64,000 nt of DNA from Endothia cerciana (GCA_026119935.1 JALRMH010000026.1:186001-250000), one strand, 5' to 3'. Positions 49,679-60,991 are shown, counted from the first letter of the stretch. Numbers and translations: made by a program. The notes: a model not told the origin generated them from the letters alone.

Positions 49679-52600
49679 TCATAGACGGCTGTGCAGACCT
49701 GGCAGCTCGTGATCACTGGGCCAATGGACATGAGGCCAGACGTAGCGGACAGCTTCCCAGATGTGACTGTTTGAGGAGTCAGTAGGGCATCAGAGACGAC
49801 AGCATGGCGAATTCAAGGGCGCGGTACGCTTGAGGCGAGACGTACCTGACGTGAACAATCTCTAGCCCATCTTTTACCTCTTGAGGCAGGTCTTTGACGT
49901 CCTTGCGATTTGACGAGGGCAGTATAACAGTCCGTACTCCAGCCCTTAAAGCCCCGATCAATTTCTCCTTGATCCCGCCAACAGGCAGGACCTTGCCTCG
50001 AAGTGATATCTCGCCCTAGTAATAGATTTTCGTATTAGTCTCCGATTCCATAACGCGCGTGTAAGTTGTGTAGTATAGCACTTACTGTCATGGCGATGGT
50101 AGGTGGCACAGCTCGGCCCGAGAATAAAGAGATCAGAGCGATCGTCTGGGCTATTCCTGAGCTAGGTCCGTCTTTGGGAATTGCGCCGCTGGGACAGTGG
50201 ACATGAAGCGATCGTTCCTTCATGATATTTTGCGAGGGCTCATGGACTAGGCCGAGCTCGAAAGCGTGCGCTTTCACCCACTAATGGAAGTTAGTACAGC
50301 GGATGCGCGACATGATGCAGCATGTGAAGGGGGGTCATAACCAAAGGATGGTACGAATCCGAGTTACAGCGGAGTTTGCAGCACGGGGAAAAAAAAAAAA
50401 AAAAAAAATTGCAGAAGATGGAACACTTACGGTGAGAGCTACTTCAACACTCTCCTTCAAAACATTCTGAAGGTTGCCCGTGAGCTGTACCGTGCCGGTG
50501 CCGGGAAAGTCCTGCACTTCAATAAAAAGGATGCTGCCATTGCCTCCTGAGCTGTAAGCCACCAGTCCAGTGACGATGCCGGGTCGGCTGGTCTTCTCAG
50601 CGATCTCTTCCTCGAACTTCTCAATACCAAGGATGTTCTCGACATCCTCGACTGTCAGCTGCGGCTTGTAGGTCTCTAATCGCCCGTTGTCTTTGGCATC
50701 GGCAAACTCGACCGCTTTGGCTCGGCAACACGATCCAATCTCACGCTCTAAATTACGGACGCCGGCCTCGCGAGTATACGCATCGATGATCTTTGCGACA
50801 ACCTCCTCGGTAAACTTGATCTGCTCCTCCTCTAGTCCGTTGACGCGGACCTGCTTTGGAACAAGATGCTCGGTCGCGATGCGTCGCTTTTCGACAGTCG
50901 TATAGCCAGGAAGGTAGATCATTTCCATGCGGTCCAGTAGGGGTGCTGGAATCGTATCCAGACTGTTCGCTGTCGCAATGAATAGCACCTTGCTTAAATC
51001 TAGGGGTGTGTTGACGTAATGGTCTGTGAAGGTGTGGTTCTGCTCCGGATCCAGAACTTCCAGCATCGCTGCTGACGGGTCACCCTGGAAATTCGCGTGG
51101 CCCAGCTTGTCGATCTCGTCAAGGAGGAAGACGGGGTTTGCGACGCCAACCTTTCTTAGCCCTTGAACTATTAAACCAGGCATAGCGGCGACGTATGTCC
51201 GGCGATGCCCACGAATCTCCGCCTCGTCTCTCACCCCCCCGAGAGAGATTCGATGGAACTTTCTGCCCAAAGCCTGTGCCAATGATCGAGCGATGCTGGT
51301 CTTTCCAACACCTGGAGGGCCCACAAGTAGCAGGATCGGTGACTTGTCCATCATGCGCTTGCCCTTTAGCACTCGGAGCTTCGCGCTGCTCACCTTGACC
51401 TGCTCATCCACATCGGCAGAACCAGGTGCGCCTTCTTTACCGGCCTTGGTCAATTCCAAGCTGGCAGCTTCTTCCTGTGCTTGTTTCATCTTGGCATCAA
51501 TGTCCTCGTTGATGGACTGCTTGAGCCTCAGCACTGCAAGGTATTCCAGGAGTCGCTTCTTCACCTTATCCAAGCCATAGTGGTCATCATCCAGCTGCTT
51601 TCTAGCGGCTGTTAGAGTATTTGGGCCCAGTCGATCTTCGGTCACTATAACCCAAGGTATCTCTGCCAGGGTCTCCAGGTACGTCCTCGTAACTGCATAA
51701 TCTGCCTGTGCGGGGTTCATCTTCTTGAGTCTCTTGATCTCCTTCTCGGCGACCTTGGCGGCTTCCGGTGACAATCTGGCCGCCTCGAGTCTCTTTTGTA
51801 GCTCCTCAATCTCATTGGGCTCATCATCATCATCGCCACCGCCGGCCTGGCCCCGACTTCTTTGGGCTGAGAATGGTATTGCGAAACCGCTCGCAGGGCT
51901 GCGGACCGGAGCGCGTGGCTTCCTCTGGACCTGGTCTTGTCTGATGTCCTGATCATCGGTGTCAATGATGATAGGGATTGTAGATGTGGTGAAGCTGGTG
52001 ATCTTGAGGTTGTTCTTGATATTTCCAACCTGTCGTTCGAGCAAGTCGATCACATAGCGCATCCTTTCCTTCACATCGAACAAGGACAGGACCTTGAGCT
52101 TCTCCTGAAATTCAGTCTCGCAAACGTTGGCCATGAAATCGGCGAGGAAGCCCGCTTCGGCCAGGGTCTTCTGGTTGATGAACCAGTCTAGTCTTCTCGC
52201 GAGGGTTGGTGACAAGGCCGGGGAGCCGGCTGGTCGCGGTAGCAGGGCGGCAACCCGAAGTATACCCACAAGCTCTCGGGATAACAACCTCATTGTCGTA
52301 AACATTTCTTGTACTGAGTTGTCATCTGAAAGCACTGAGATGGACGGTTAGCAGAGGGCCAAGACAGCACTTTCCCCTGGGACCAAGATTTTGAACAATC
52401 ATGTAGAAGGGGGTCAAGGCGTGGCAGAGAACACGAGGGCATGGGCGAGCGGTCCATAGGACGTTGCGTTGGTCCTTGGCCATTGGTGTAAGGAGGCATG
52501 TGAGTTCATATGTCAAGCACCGCCCTCCCACCCTTCCAGTACCATCCTAGCCGATACCCGCCTGGACCCCAGGTCCCTCGCGGGTGTTCTCCTTTCCCAG

Positions 52601-53116
52601 CCCCGGACGTCTCCCAACGACAAGAGTGGGCGTCTCACCTTCATCTTGATTGTATGTTACTTTGCCCTCGAAGTAAGGCTGCGTCTGGTAGATCTTGTCC
52701 ACCTTTACTCTTGCGACGCCCTTGACAAGCAACGAGAACTCCTCCGTGCCGCGGCCCTCGACGCCGGTGATCTTTGCGGCCACGCCGGAACTAAACAGGT
52801 CTGCTTTGGACACCGAGGCAGAATCAGGGTTGCCGGAGTCACTACTAGAGTGGTCCTTCTGTCCGTTCTCGAGAAGGAGTTGACCGTTCGGGCCCATCAA
52901 CGACAGGACCCGAGCCTGGGGCACGCATGCTACAGGCACGCTCTCTATCCTGCCCTTTGAGGTCCTGGAGCCGGCGCGGCTGTAGACGGTGGAGAGGAGT
53001 GCCGGTATGTCGGGCCGGGCTGATGACACGGGAATACGATTGACGATGCCGGGCAGGAGGACCATGCCCTTTGGGAGGGGGATGATAGCCAAGGTTGCCG
53101 AATGTGACCGAGGCAT
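49679..53116 (-). CDS. Peroxisomal Lon protease (LONP2/Pln type)
   Basis: ATP-dependent Ser-Lys protease for peroxisomal protein quality control (family knowledge). Five exons: 52639-53116, 50431-52325, 50086-50280, 49846-50015, 49679-49766; 941 residues. The N-terminal LON substrate domain starts SATLAIIPLPKGMVLLPG. The AAA+ module has Walker A GPPGVGKTS, Walker B VFLLDEIDKLG and the Lon-typical ISLGGVRDEAEIRGHRRTYV. The protease dyad is Ser831 in PKDGPSSG and Lys872 in GGIKEK. The C-terminus is SRL, a canonical PTS1, which with the lack of a mitochondrial presequence argues for the peroxisome rather than Pim1. Intron 2 contains an A20/T20 tract. The last intron (49767-49845) is notable because reading into it gives a stop after about 22 codons and removes SRL. 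The start ATG at 53116 is preceded by an ATC repeat. Confidence 0.94.
50389..50408. repeat. Homopolymer A20 in LON intron 2
   Basis: Twenty consecutive A on the + strand (T20 in LON sense), inside the 150-nt intron 50281-50430. It is mid-intron rather than at the acceptor. Confidence 0.9.
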
Positions 53117-53121
53117 GGTGG

Positions 53122-53141
53122 TGATGATGATGATGATGATG
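53122..53141. repeat. TGA/ATC trinucleotide repeat in LON leader
   Basis: About six TGA units on the + strand, 6-25 nt before the LON start codon. Confidence 0.9.
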
Positions 53142-53284
53142 GCTGCTCGTGCAGAAGGGTGTGGAAATGTCAGTGTGAAGCAGGTGTGTGAGTGTTTCGA
53201 TGAGATGTCGATTCTGCGGGGAAAGAGTGGTGTCAAGTTATTGAGGATCAGAATAGGGTGGTGTGAGCGAGTGATGGACGTGGT

Positions 53285-53297
53285 GGGGGGGGGGGGG
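53285..53297. repeat. Homopolymer G13
   Basis: Thirteen consecutive G on the + strand in the LON/RPA2 promoter region. Confidence 0.9.
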
Positions 53298-54011
53298 CGT
53301 GAGGTTCACGCTGCTGATCACAGTCGTCTGCCCGAGCCGAGGCTAAACTGGTCCGCTGCGGCCCTCCGGCTTGTCGCCACATGCCGCGTAGAATACCATC
53401 GAATTACGACTTACAGCGATGCTCGCCCAATTCACTACAACTTTGTGTGTTCTCTGCAACCCCCCCCCTCCCCTCTAACTCAACCAACCCAAGCAAAGAC
53501 AAAATCTCGACTCTGTATACGTGATATCCGAGGGACGTTCCGATGCCTCTGATAATGGGTGCATATGTACTATGCAGTGGGTGCCTGGGTGCATTCTGCA
53601 GACATAACCTCTCTGAGCAACTCACTTCTGGCAAGAAACGCAGACAACTGAAGACCTGTAGGTCCAGGTATATGTTCGGCGGACTATCCACGTTGTCCAT
53701 ACTAGTACTGTACATAGAAACATCCCTCTCAATCCCCTGTGGGAACGTCAATACAGGCCCCCAAGGTCGCTACAGTGTGTGGCATCGCCCGTGCGCGGTG
53801 CACTCCAGGCACCCCTGCCACTGAATCCCAGCCGTAAAGTGTTCTTCCCGGGAGGCGCGTCACCCAGATTTCCAAGACGCGTCTTCGGCACCCCGCCAAT
53901 GCTTCTTCTTCCTCCTACCAACACCCAACACCAACATCACCGCCCCACACTCACGATGAGTATGCCAATCGCGCCCTCTCTCAGGCCCGCTCCCTTTGTA
54001 TACTGACAACC

Positions 54012-55011
54012 ATGACAGCCTCATACGGCGGCTTCACCAAAACCTCTTACGGCGCGCAAGGCGGCGAGGACGGAGGCGGCTTCGTCTTCGGCGGGTCCCA
54101 GTCGGGCAGTCAGGGTGCTCAGGGCGGACAGAAGGTATGCGCGAACCCTAAACATGCCACAAGATCACCACAGCACGGTGCCCTTCCCTCCTGCCCCCCT
54201 CCCCCTCTCTCTATCTCTGTGTGTGTGCACATCACGTTTCTGGCATGATCTAACACAACCCTCCCTCCTCTCGCCACAGGGCTATGCCGACGAATCCCTC
54301 CGCCCCGTAACCATCAAACAGCTCCTCGATGTTGAGGAGGCCTATCCAGGCGCCGACTTCGCGATCGACGGGCACCCCATCACGCAGGTGACCATCGTCG
54401 GGCAGGTGCGCTCTGTGAACCCGCAGCAGACCAACATCACGTACCGCCTGGACGACGGCACGGGCACCATCGACGTCAAGAAGTGGGTCGACAGCGACAA
54501 GCAGGATGACGCGGACCCAAAGTACGTGGTGGACCAGTACGTTCGCGTCTGGGGCCGCCTCAAGTCCTTCAACGGGAAGCGCCACGTCGGTGCCCACTTC
54601 ATCCGCGGTGTCGACAACTTCAACGAGGTCAACTACCACCAGATGGAGGCCACGTACGTGCACCTGTACTACACCAAGGGCCCGCTGGGTGGTGCCGACG
54701 GGCAGAACGGGCAGGCCAACGGCGATGGTAACGCGGGTGCGGGCGACAGCATGTTTGTCGATCAGGATGGTGGCCAGAACGGCAGGGGTGAGGAGGCGGC
54801 CAAGTTGGGCTCGTGTGGCCCGAACGCGAGGAAGGTGTACCAGTTCTTGTCCAACACCCCCGGTGGCAACGAGGGCGTGCATCTGGCCCTCATCACGAGC
54901 GGCACGGGGCTGTCGAGCCGGGACGTCTTCAGCGCGGCGGATGAGTTGCTGACTCAGGGTCTGGTGTACACTACTGTGGACGACGAGACGTGGGCAGTAC
55001 TCGAGTATTGA
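54012..55011 (+). CDS. RFA2: Replication protein A 32-kDa subunit (RPA2/Rfa2)
   Basis: Middle subunit of the RPA single-stranded DNA-binding trimer, used in replication, repair and checkpoint signalling (family knowledge). Exon 1 (54012-54134) encodes the Gly/Ser-rich N-terminal tail (ASYGGFTKTSYGAQGG), usually phosphorylated in RPA2. A 145-nt intron ends in CGCCACAG. Exon 2 is 54280-55011; total 284 residues. The OB fold includes RPVTIKQLL, TQVTIVGQVRSVNPQQTNI, YRLDDGTGTIDVKKWVD and YVRVWGRLKSFNGKRHV. The C-terminal winged helix runs from NARKVYQFLSNTPGGNEGVH to WAVLEY. The linker is Gly/Asn-rich. The start is the only ATG that gives the family N-terminus. Downstream it converges on the acetyltransferase gene. 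Confidence 0.94.
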
Positions 55012-55260
55012 TCGGGAACCTTGTCTGGCTTTGATGTTGTCGGAGGTCACGGGGTGTTCACGTTCTACCAGCTCTAGCATGTCTTGGTGGTCCGGACGGC
55101 GTTTCTTGTAGGCAGGGTATTGCCTTGTATTTCTCATTGATCATAATACCTGTGAGGTAGGGACTGGGCTTTCTTTGCTATGTGAAGATAACGAAACCAG
55201 CAACAGCCCAGACGCTTACTGAGTGCTATGAAGTAAGTAGAGTCGGTAATGACTGTTAGT

Positions 55261-55480
55261 GAAGAAGACTTGCGGTGGTTGTTGAAACCTCCCGCTATAC
55301 CCGAGACCTTGCAGTAAGACGGTGCAAAATCCCCCAAGAACGATAGCTCTCCCTCCCCCTTATCTCCACGACGAAGACTTTTGCGATGGTTGTTGAAACC
55401 TCCGCCCAACACCAGAGACTTTGCAGTAAAAATCGGTGCAAAATCCCACAAGCACGACGTCTCACTCATTGTTTTCCACG
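55261..55480. repeat. Tandem duplication, two diverged copies of about 110 bp
   Basis: Copy 1 (55261-55370) and copy 2 (55371-55480) share GGTTGTTGAAACCTCC, the GAGAC/TTGCAGTAA region, GGTGCAAAATCCC and a terminal TCCACG, with substitutions and small indels elsewhere. They abut without spacer. Confidence 0.85.
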
Positions 55481-55504
55481 GTGACAAGACCAAAGACACA
55501 CATG

Positions 55505-55526
55505 CACACACACACACACACACACA
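55505..55526. repeat. CA dinucleotide microsatellite
   Basis: Eleven CA units immediately right of the tandem duplication. Confidence 0.95.
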
Positions 55527-55712
55527 TCACACTGAGAAGCACGCATCAAGGAACAAGACGAGCTACAGCAGGCCAAGCACCGTTGGATGCTCAGCCATGC
55601 ACTCACTGTCAAGGATCCGACGGTGATCCAGCAGCCACCTCTCTTCCTGAGCCCTCGGGCGGATGACCCCCGCCGGCGGGCCCAGACTACAGCAGCCCCA
55701 CAAGCTGCTCTC

Positions 55713-56588
55713 CTACGCCATCTTGATGGCGGCAGTCGCCTTGGACTTGAGGCCGTTGATGGGCGCGGCAGGGTTGTTAGCAAACTTGGGGGCGGGCTGA
55801 GGCTCACGGACCATAATCGACAGCTGGACCGGCGCAGGTCCACGCTTGAGGAAGATCTCCTTCTTAACCACGAAGTCAAACTTTTCGTAGTAGGCGTTGT
55901 TGGCCAGGGAACTCGACTCAAGGTACACAGGCCTGTTTTCAGCATCAGCCTGTAGAGACGTGTTAATACAAGATCGAGGCTAGAGGCCGGAAGGGGGGGT
56001 TGAGTATAGGGGGAAGGGGGGACGTACTCTATCAATCATGGTCTGGAGGAGCCTGCGAGCATAACCACGACCTCGGGCATGGGGCTTGGTCCCCAGGTAC
56101 ACGAGGTAGTATGCGTTGTTATCCCGCTCGCCGAGGACCTCCAACTTGGTGTCGTGCAGGAGCGGCAGGAGTTCATTGTAGTAGCGCTCCCTGCCCTCCG
56201 CGGAGAGCTGGAAGTAGAGGCGCCACATGCCGCTCCTGAGCGTCGTCCACCAGTCGTCCATCTCGCAGCCGGGCGGCATCCAGAGGGCGACCCCCTCGTA
56301 GTCTGGGCCGATGACGTGGACCTCTCCCCGGAGGCAGTGAGCCGCGACGAGGTAGTTGAAGATATCCACGTGCAGCCGCCACTTCTCCTCCTGCGACAGG
56401 CCGGCCATGTCGTCCGAGTTGAGCAGGTAGTAGGACAGGTCGTCAGCCGCGAAGGCGTGCGCCAGCGAGAGCGCGACTTCCTTACACTCTGCCATGTTGA
56501 TGATCCGGACGGACTCGCCCCACTTCTTGGGCACGAGCGAGTGCTTCAGCTCGACGTACTTGACGGTAGAACTGCTTACGTTCGCCAT
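55713..56588 (-). CDS. GNAT-family N-acetyltransferase (fungal)
   Basis: Predicted acetyl-CoA-dependent acyltransferase; substrate unknown. Exon 1 56028-56588 and exon 2 55713-55949, joined across a 78-nt intron (GTACGT..CTACAG, branch TTAAC), give 265 residues. The acetyl-CoA-binding motif A is clear: VYLGTKPHARGRGYARRLL, then a helix ending DR. Exon 2 completes the fold with PVYLESSSLANNAYYEKFDF, the usual GNAT end-strand pattern where a Tyr often acts as general acid. The N-terminal half (LSYYLLNSDD, VALWMPPGCEMDDWW) matches a group of uncharacterised fungal GNATs. The start is the first ATG (MANVSSST). No cluster of biosynthetic genes surrounds it. Confidence 0.85.
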
Positions 56589-58005
56589 GCTGGGCTGTCT
56601 GCTGCTCGTAGGCGAGTGGTCAGCTGTCAAGCTCAACCGCTCTGACGCACACGGAGGTCTATTGCCCACCTGCTCCAATTTAAGTACTGCGTTTATTCAA
56701 GTTACTGTCGCCCGTGTGATCTTTCGAGAGTTGCGACCTCGAAACGGGCATAAAGCGAGAGGGGTGGTCAAGGCAGTAAAGTGAGGTACGTTTGTCAACA
56801 GACATCAAGGCGTAGGCTTGATCGAAGAATCCTCAAATAGGTATCTGGGTTGTAGGGACGAGGTTGAAGCAACTCGAGGTTACCGGTCAATAATCGCGGA
56901 TGTCTGTAGGATGCTGCAACCTGGTGTAGGGGAGAGAGAGGGTGAGATCGTGTTATACGCCGTAAGCTGGTCCTTTGAGAAGACAACTCCGTGCAGAAGT
57001 GTGTTCTTTTTTGCTTTTATCTGGACACCATGCAAGGTGTATGTGTGTTCTAAGACGTCCTGTCAAAAAGATCTGATTTAAGACTGCGCTTTGGGGAAAG
57101 GGAGAGGCGTAAGGAGCGTTGGAAGCGGGAGTGCTAGGGAGGGTTAAATAGGCGTCGGTCACTAAGGTTTCGGAGCTGGGAGACTAGCCCACACCGAAGA
57201 TGGGGTAATGGCTGTGATCAAGTGCCACAGGGCGCGGGATGCTCGCCTGTAACCGTCTGAATAGGAAAGATCTGTTGGAGGATGTCATCACGGTAAGCCA
57301 CAGGGTGAAACCCCCCGAGCGAGCCGACTTTGCCGGAGATCTCGCCGGCTCGCATGCATATCCCGCTACGTCCCGGGCTTAGATAGAGAGAAATATGGGC
57401 CTTTGGAGAAGGGTCCCGTAGAGTTGATAAGTCAGGACAGCCCATCTCGAGACAGCATTACCTAGCATGCATAGGAAGTGGACTCCACAGTACGACGGAG
57501 CTGCTTCTGCAGCGCAATGCTGGCTGCTATGCTGCGTAGCCACGAGCGTGGATCGCTAGACTCTGCACAAGCCGTGCCCAACCAATTGCTTGCAGCGCAG
57601 GTCTCGTGCTCATCCTCCGGCCTGCTGCGTCCCCCGACCAGCACGTTTGACTCGGCGGAGACGGCACTGGCCTGAGGCGCGAGACTGGACGGTAAAGAGA
57701 TCGCACGGAGTGACACAAGAAGGGAAGGCCAATGGGCAAGTGCCTCTGCAGAGTCAGGGGCCCAGCCTTTGTCTCTCAGGCCCATGGGGTGTCAGGATCC
57801 TTGCCAATTGTTCTATTAGTGCTTAACTCGAAAAGCAGGCGATGCGTAGCTTTCCTAGCTGCCGGGGATGGATATCTTGCGGGTAACCTAAGTCACAAAA
57901 CACTCTCACGCGTGGGGTCAAGAAACCAATACGCCTCCTATCATCTTTCATTATGTCTTTTTCCCGAGCCGGAGATGAGGGGGAGCGAGCCTAATCGCGG
58001 TGCGC
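56589..58005. promoter_or_regulatory. Upstream region of the acetyltransferase gene and 3' side of IDI1
   Basis: 1.4 kb without a recognisable gene. It contains an 8-bp perfect inverted repeat (GCGAGCCG at 57319-57326, CGGCTCGC at 57346-57353) with a 19-nt loop. Short open frames show no domain. Confidence 0.45.
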
Positions 58006-58926
58006 CTACATGCGCCTGATCTGCTGCTCGTTGGTGTAAGCCTCCAGGCCCGAGTCGAGATGCGACCACCACTCGAAGAGCATCGAATTACAGATGAGCT
58101 TGAACCATGGCGTGAACTTCAGCGCCGGATCCTCAAACTTCTTCTCCAGCGCGTCCGCGGTGACGTATTGTGTGGCCTGAACCTCGTTCTCGTTGATGTT
58201 GAGATCAACGTTGGCCTTGATGAACAGGATATAGTCGACTAAGCCAAACAGTCAGCGAGATATTTTTCTTTCCGCATCGGGACGCTTGGCACAGCTGCAG
58301 TGCAGACATACTCTCGTGCTCGCCCCACTTGCCGTCACTCGGCGCCTTGTAGTGGATGCGTGTGAGGAAGTGGAAGTCCTCCAGGGGCACCTGCTCCTTC
58401 TTGATGCCCAGCTCGTGATCCAGTTTCCTCTGCGCCGCCCTCTTGACACCCTCGACACACTCTGCCAGGTTGGAGCCGGTCTCGCCAGGAATCATGAGGG
58501 GGTGGGAGCAGCAGGTGTTGGTCCACATGTCGGGGAAAGTGATCTTCTCCGAGGCGCGCTGCTGCAGGAGCAGTTCGTTCTTATCGTTGAAGAGGAAGAC
58601 GGAGAAGGCTCGGTGGAGGAGGCCCTTATCGATGTTGGTCATGAGGTGGCCTGCGCGCGGCTGTCAGTCAAACGAGGTCTACCGCGCGAGATCTCGAGCG
58701 GCAGGCGCAGTCAATGCTTACATATCTTCTTGCTTGCCGTGCCAATTGCCTGGTCATTGTCGTCGAGGACGATGCACACCTCGTCCATGAGCCGGATCTG
58801 CTCCTCATCGTGACCGTCGAGCTCCGAGGTGCTGCTTGTATCTATGTCTGGGAACAGGCGCAGGATAGTCTCGGCGGAGATGGACGTGGCCTGAGGTGCC
58901 TCAACCACAGTAGTTGTTGTCGACAT
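58006..58926 (-). CDS. IDI1: Isopentenyl-diphosphate delta-isomerase
   Basis: Nudix-fold enzyme that interconverts isopentenyl and dimethylallyl diphosphate in the mevalonate/isoprenoid pathway (family knowledge). Exons are 58722-58926, 58312-58650 and 58006-58238, giving 258 residues. Splicing restores KKICHLMTNIDKGLLHRAFS and WGEHEIDYILFIKANVDLN. The catalytic Cys lies in TNTCCSHPL and the catalytic Glu in GEHEIDY, whose codons straddle the second intron. FLFNDKNELLLQQRASEKITF is typical of type-1 IDI. Introns are 71 and 73 nt, the second with a GCTGAC branch. No N-terminal organelle signal is evident. It is in tandem with the acetyltransferase gene. Confidence 0.95.
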
Positions 58927-60515
58927 CTTGCGCTATGGTATGGATCCGTAACGAGGCCGAAGGTCGAGAGGGTAAATCGGGCGAGGCGGGAAAACAGACG
59001 CCTGGAATTGGATTCCTCCCGCTTGTTATGTACGCCCAGAACAAAGTCCCTGCAGGGGCCAATTCAGCGGGGCAATTTTCGGGGCTACCGATTGGCCGGC
59101 GCCGGCGGTGGCAGTTGTGCCGGCTTCGGTCCCGACCTGACCTCCTGACGGCCTCCTTGCTTCCTGAATTCATCCTCCTCCAGCGCACGCTCGAGATCCT
59201 CCTCCACAAGCTACGCATCCACACGGCTATTACTAATGTATGTCATATGTCATGGTCCCATAGCCCTTCGCCTTCTCCCTTTGTCTATTTCTTGCCAAGG
59301 TAATGGTTCCACGTTTGGCATGAACTAGTGAGACTGGTGCAGCATCATATTCAGACTTCGGGTGACAGAGTTCACGCTTCTGGTGCCAGAGCACGAGACT
59401 CTGTCTCACTCGCAGTCCTCTCGGGGCGAAATCGGAATTTTGTCCCCTCCAGGGCCGCAGGTAATGCCTACTGCGGAGCCGACAGTCGGTCCAAGGAATA
59501 AGGAAGGCAGAGGGGATGTCCGCCTGTGAGGAGAGTCTGTAACTCGGGCAAGGGATAACGGGACAGAGACATTGAGTTCCCCAGTGTCGACTCTGCTTAC
59601 ATCGGTCGCATCCCTCAAGCGATGTGGCTTCGTCTTCCGGGTTCGACGCTCGGGAACAGCGCGTCTGCTGCCCGTTGAGGAAGCAGGTTTCAGCAAACAA
59701 TTGTAGAAGCCCTTCCTCACGCGGCCGGGCGAGTCTGGTCCTGATCGAGCAGAAATCCGACAAGCTGTCTGCAGTGGGAACCCTTGAGAGTCCCTGGGAC
59801 ATCATCATCGCCGCCTAGCGGTCCTAGAGATCGCCCTTTGATGTGAACAATATCTCTAGAAATTTGATTGGAACAGACTTCAGTTCCTACTTCACGAAAA
59901 TAAATTGTCTCGGGCTGCCCAAACTGCACGTATAATAGAGCTCAGGTCAGCGAATTTCCTGTCCTCATCCTCATTCAGCTTGAACGAAAGCCCTTCGGTT
60001 ACGTGGCCTGGCTCCGCCTACGAGTCTTGCGAGGCCAGTGAGGCTTAGGAGATCCTGGCGTCTATAGTCGCGGCACTGAGAAGTGCCTTTCATCTCAAGC
60101 TAGATATGCTTACACGGAAAGAAATGTGGTTGATAGGATTGTAATATACCCGGCCTTATAAAGCTCGCGCTTGACGTCCTCTCTAGATGAGTGAACCAAA
60201 CTTCATATTTGTATTCATACTTGTAGAGCGACATTTAGTTAGTCCGATCCTTGGATTCTTTCCAGTGAGACTCCCTCTTCAAAGTCATCACCATAGAGAT
60301 CCTATTCAAGGGCTTGTCGATAGGAGCAACTATGTAATAGAGAATCTATCATATTGGAGTTCTTATGCGTAATAATGCATATCGAGTATTAATGAGCTGA
60401 TAGGCTGATAGGAAGGCCTGGCTTAAGAAGAAGGTTCAGATTAAAGGTGTATTGAAAGTATCCTAGTATTTGTGTGTCTAGGAAGAGGGTCGAACAGGGC
60501 ATCATGTTCTAAAGC

Positions 60516-60533
60516 TACCTACCTAGGTAGGTA
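60516..60533. repeat. Perfect 18-bp palindrome TACCTACCTAGGTAGGTA
   Basis: Both halves are exact reverse complements. Related single arms occur at about 33582-33592 (GTAGGTAGGTA) and 63952-63962 (ATACCTACCTA). Confidence 0.9.
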
Positions 60534-60561
60534 TGCGTCCCTCGCCGTATAGTGTCGCTTG

Positions 60562-60581
60562 CCCCCCCCCCCCCCGGGGGG
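60562..60581. repeat. Homopolymer C14 followed by G6
   Basis: Fourteen C directly followed by six G, so the junction can self-pair. Confidence 0.9.
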
Positions 60582-60991
60582 TTTCTCTCCCCTCCTCCCC
60601 TCTCAACGATATCCAATTAAGTTTGCAAGTATACGTATGCTCTCGCTCCCCAGAAGTCAGCCTAGCATCCGATCCACAGGTCGTGGAACAAACGATAGGC
60701 GTATCGAAGAGAGCTTAATCAGGTTCAGGGTGGGTTCCGTGCTGAGCCAAGAATTGCTTTGCTAGGTTTAGCGACTCAACAATTACATACGCAAGACATG
60801 CCATGAAACCCGAGAACCTGCCCCGGATCGACTCAACCTCCCAATAAGGGACGGCATCGATGCCCTGGGGAAGGGGGGACTGGGGGACGATGTGGCCGGC
60901 TTCCTTCGCCGATACACGTATCATACAGCGGACAACCGCACATCTCCCGCAACATATCAAGTACCAAGACCATGACAGAGCAGCGATTGGA

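Larger units (their letters stand above)
53117..54011. promoter_or_regulatory. Divergent promoter region of LON and RPA2
   Basis: 895 bp between outward-facing starts. It contains a GAT/ATC repeat (53122-53141) immediately upstream of the LON ATG, a G13 tract (53285-53297), a C9 tract (53460-53468) and a GTACTATG core (53567-53574). Confidence 0.55.
55012..55712. other. Convergent intergenic region with 110-bp tandem duplication
   Basis: 701 bp between the RPA2 and acetyltransferase stop codons. It includes the two-copy repeat listed separately and a CA11 microsatellite (55505-55526). On the minus strand an open frame (55134-55523) runs through both repeat copies. Confidence 0.55.

Noticed and set aside
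54250..55137. 295-codon open frame antisense to RPA2
   Set aside because: Shadow of the RPA2 exon; no recognisable domain.
57319..57353. 8-bp inverted repeat as a terminator or structured RNA
   Set aside because: A single short hairpin with a 19-nt loop. Fungal Pol II genes do not use hairpin terminators, and nothing else supports an RNA gene.
59233..59808. 191-codon minus-strand open frame between IDI1 and RAS
   Set aside because: No domain, Arg/Ser/Cys-rich composition, and no conserved motif.
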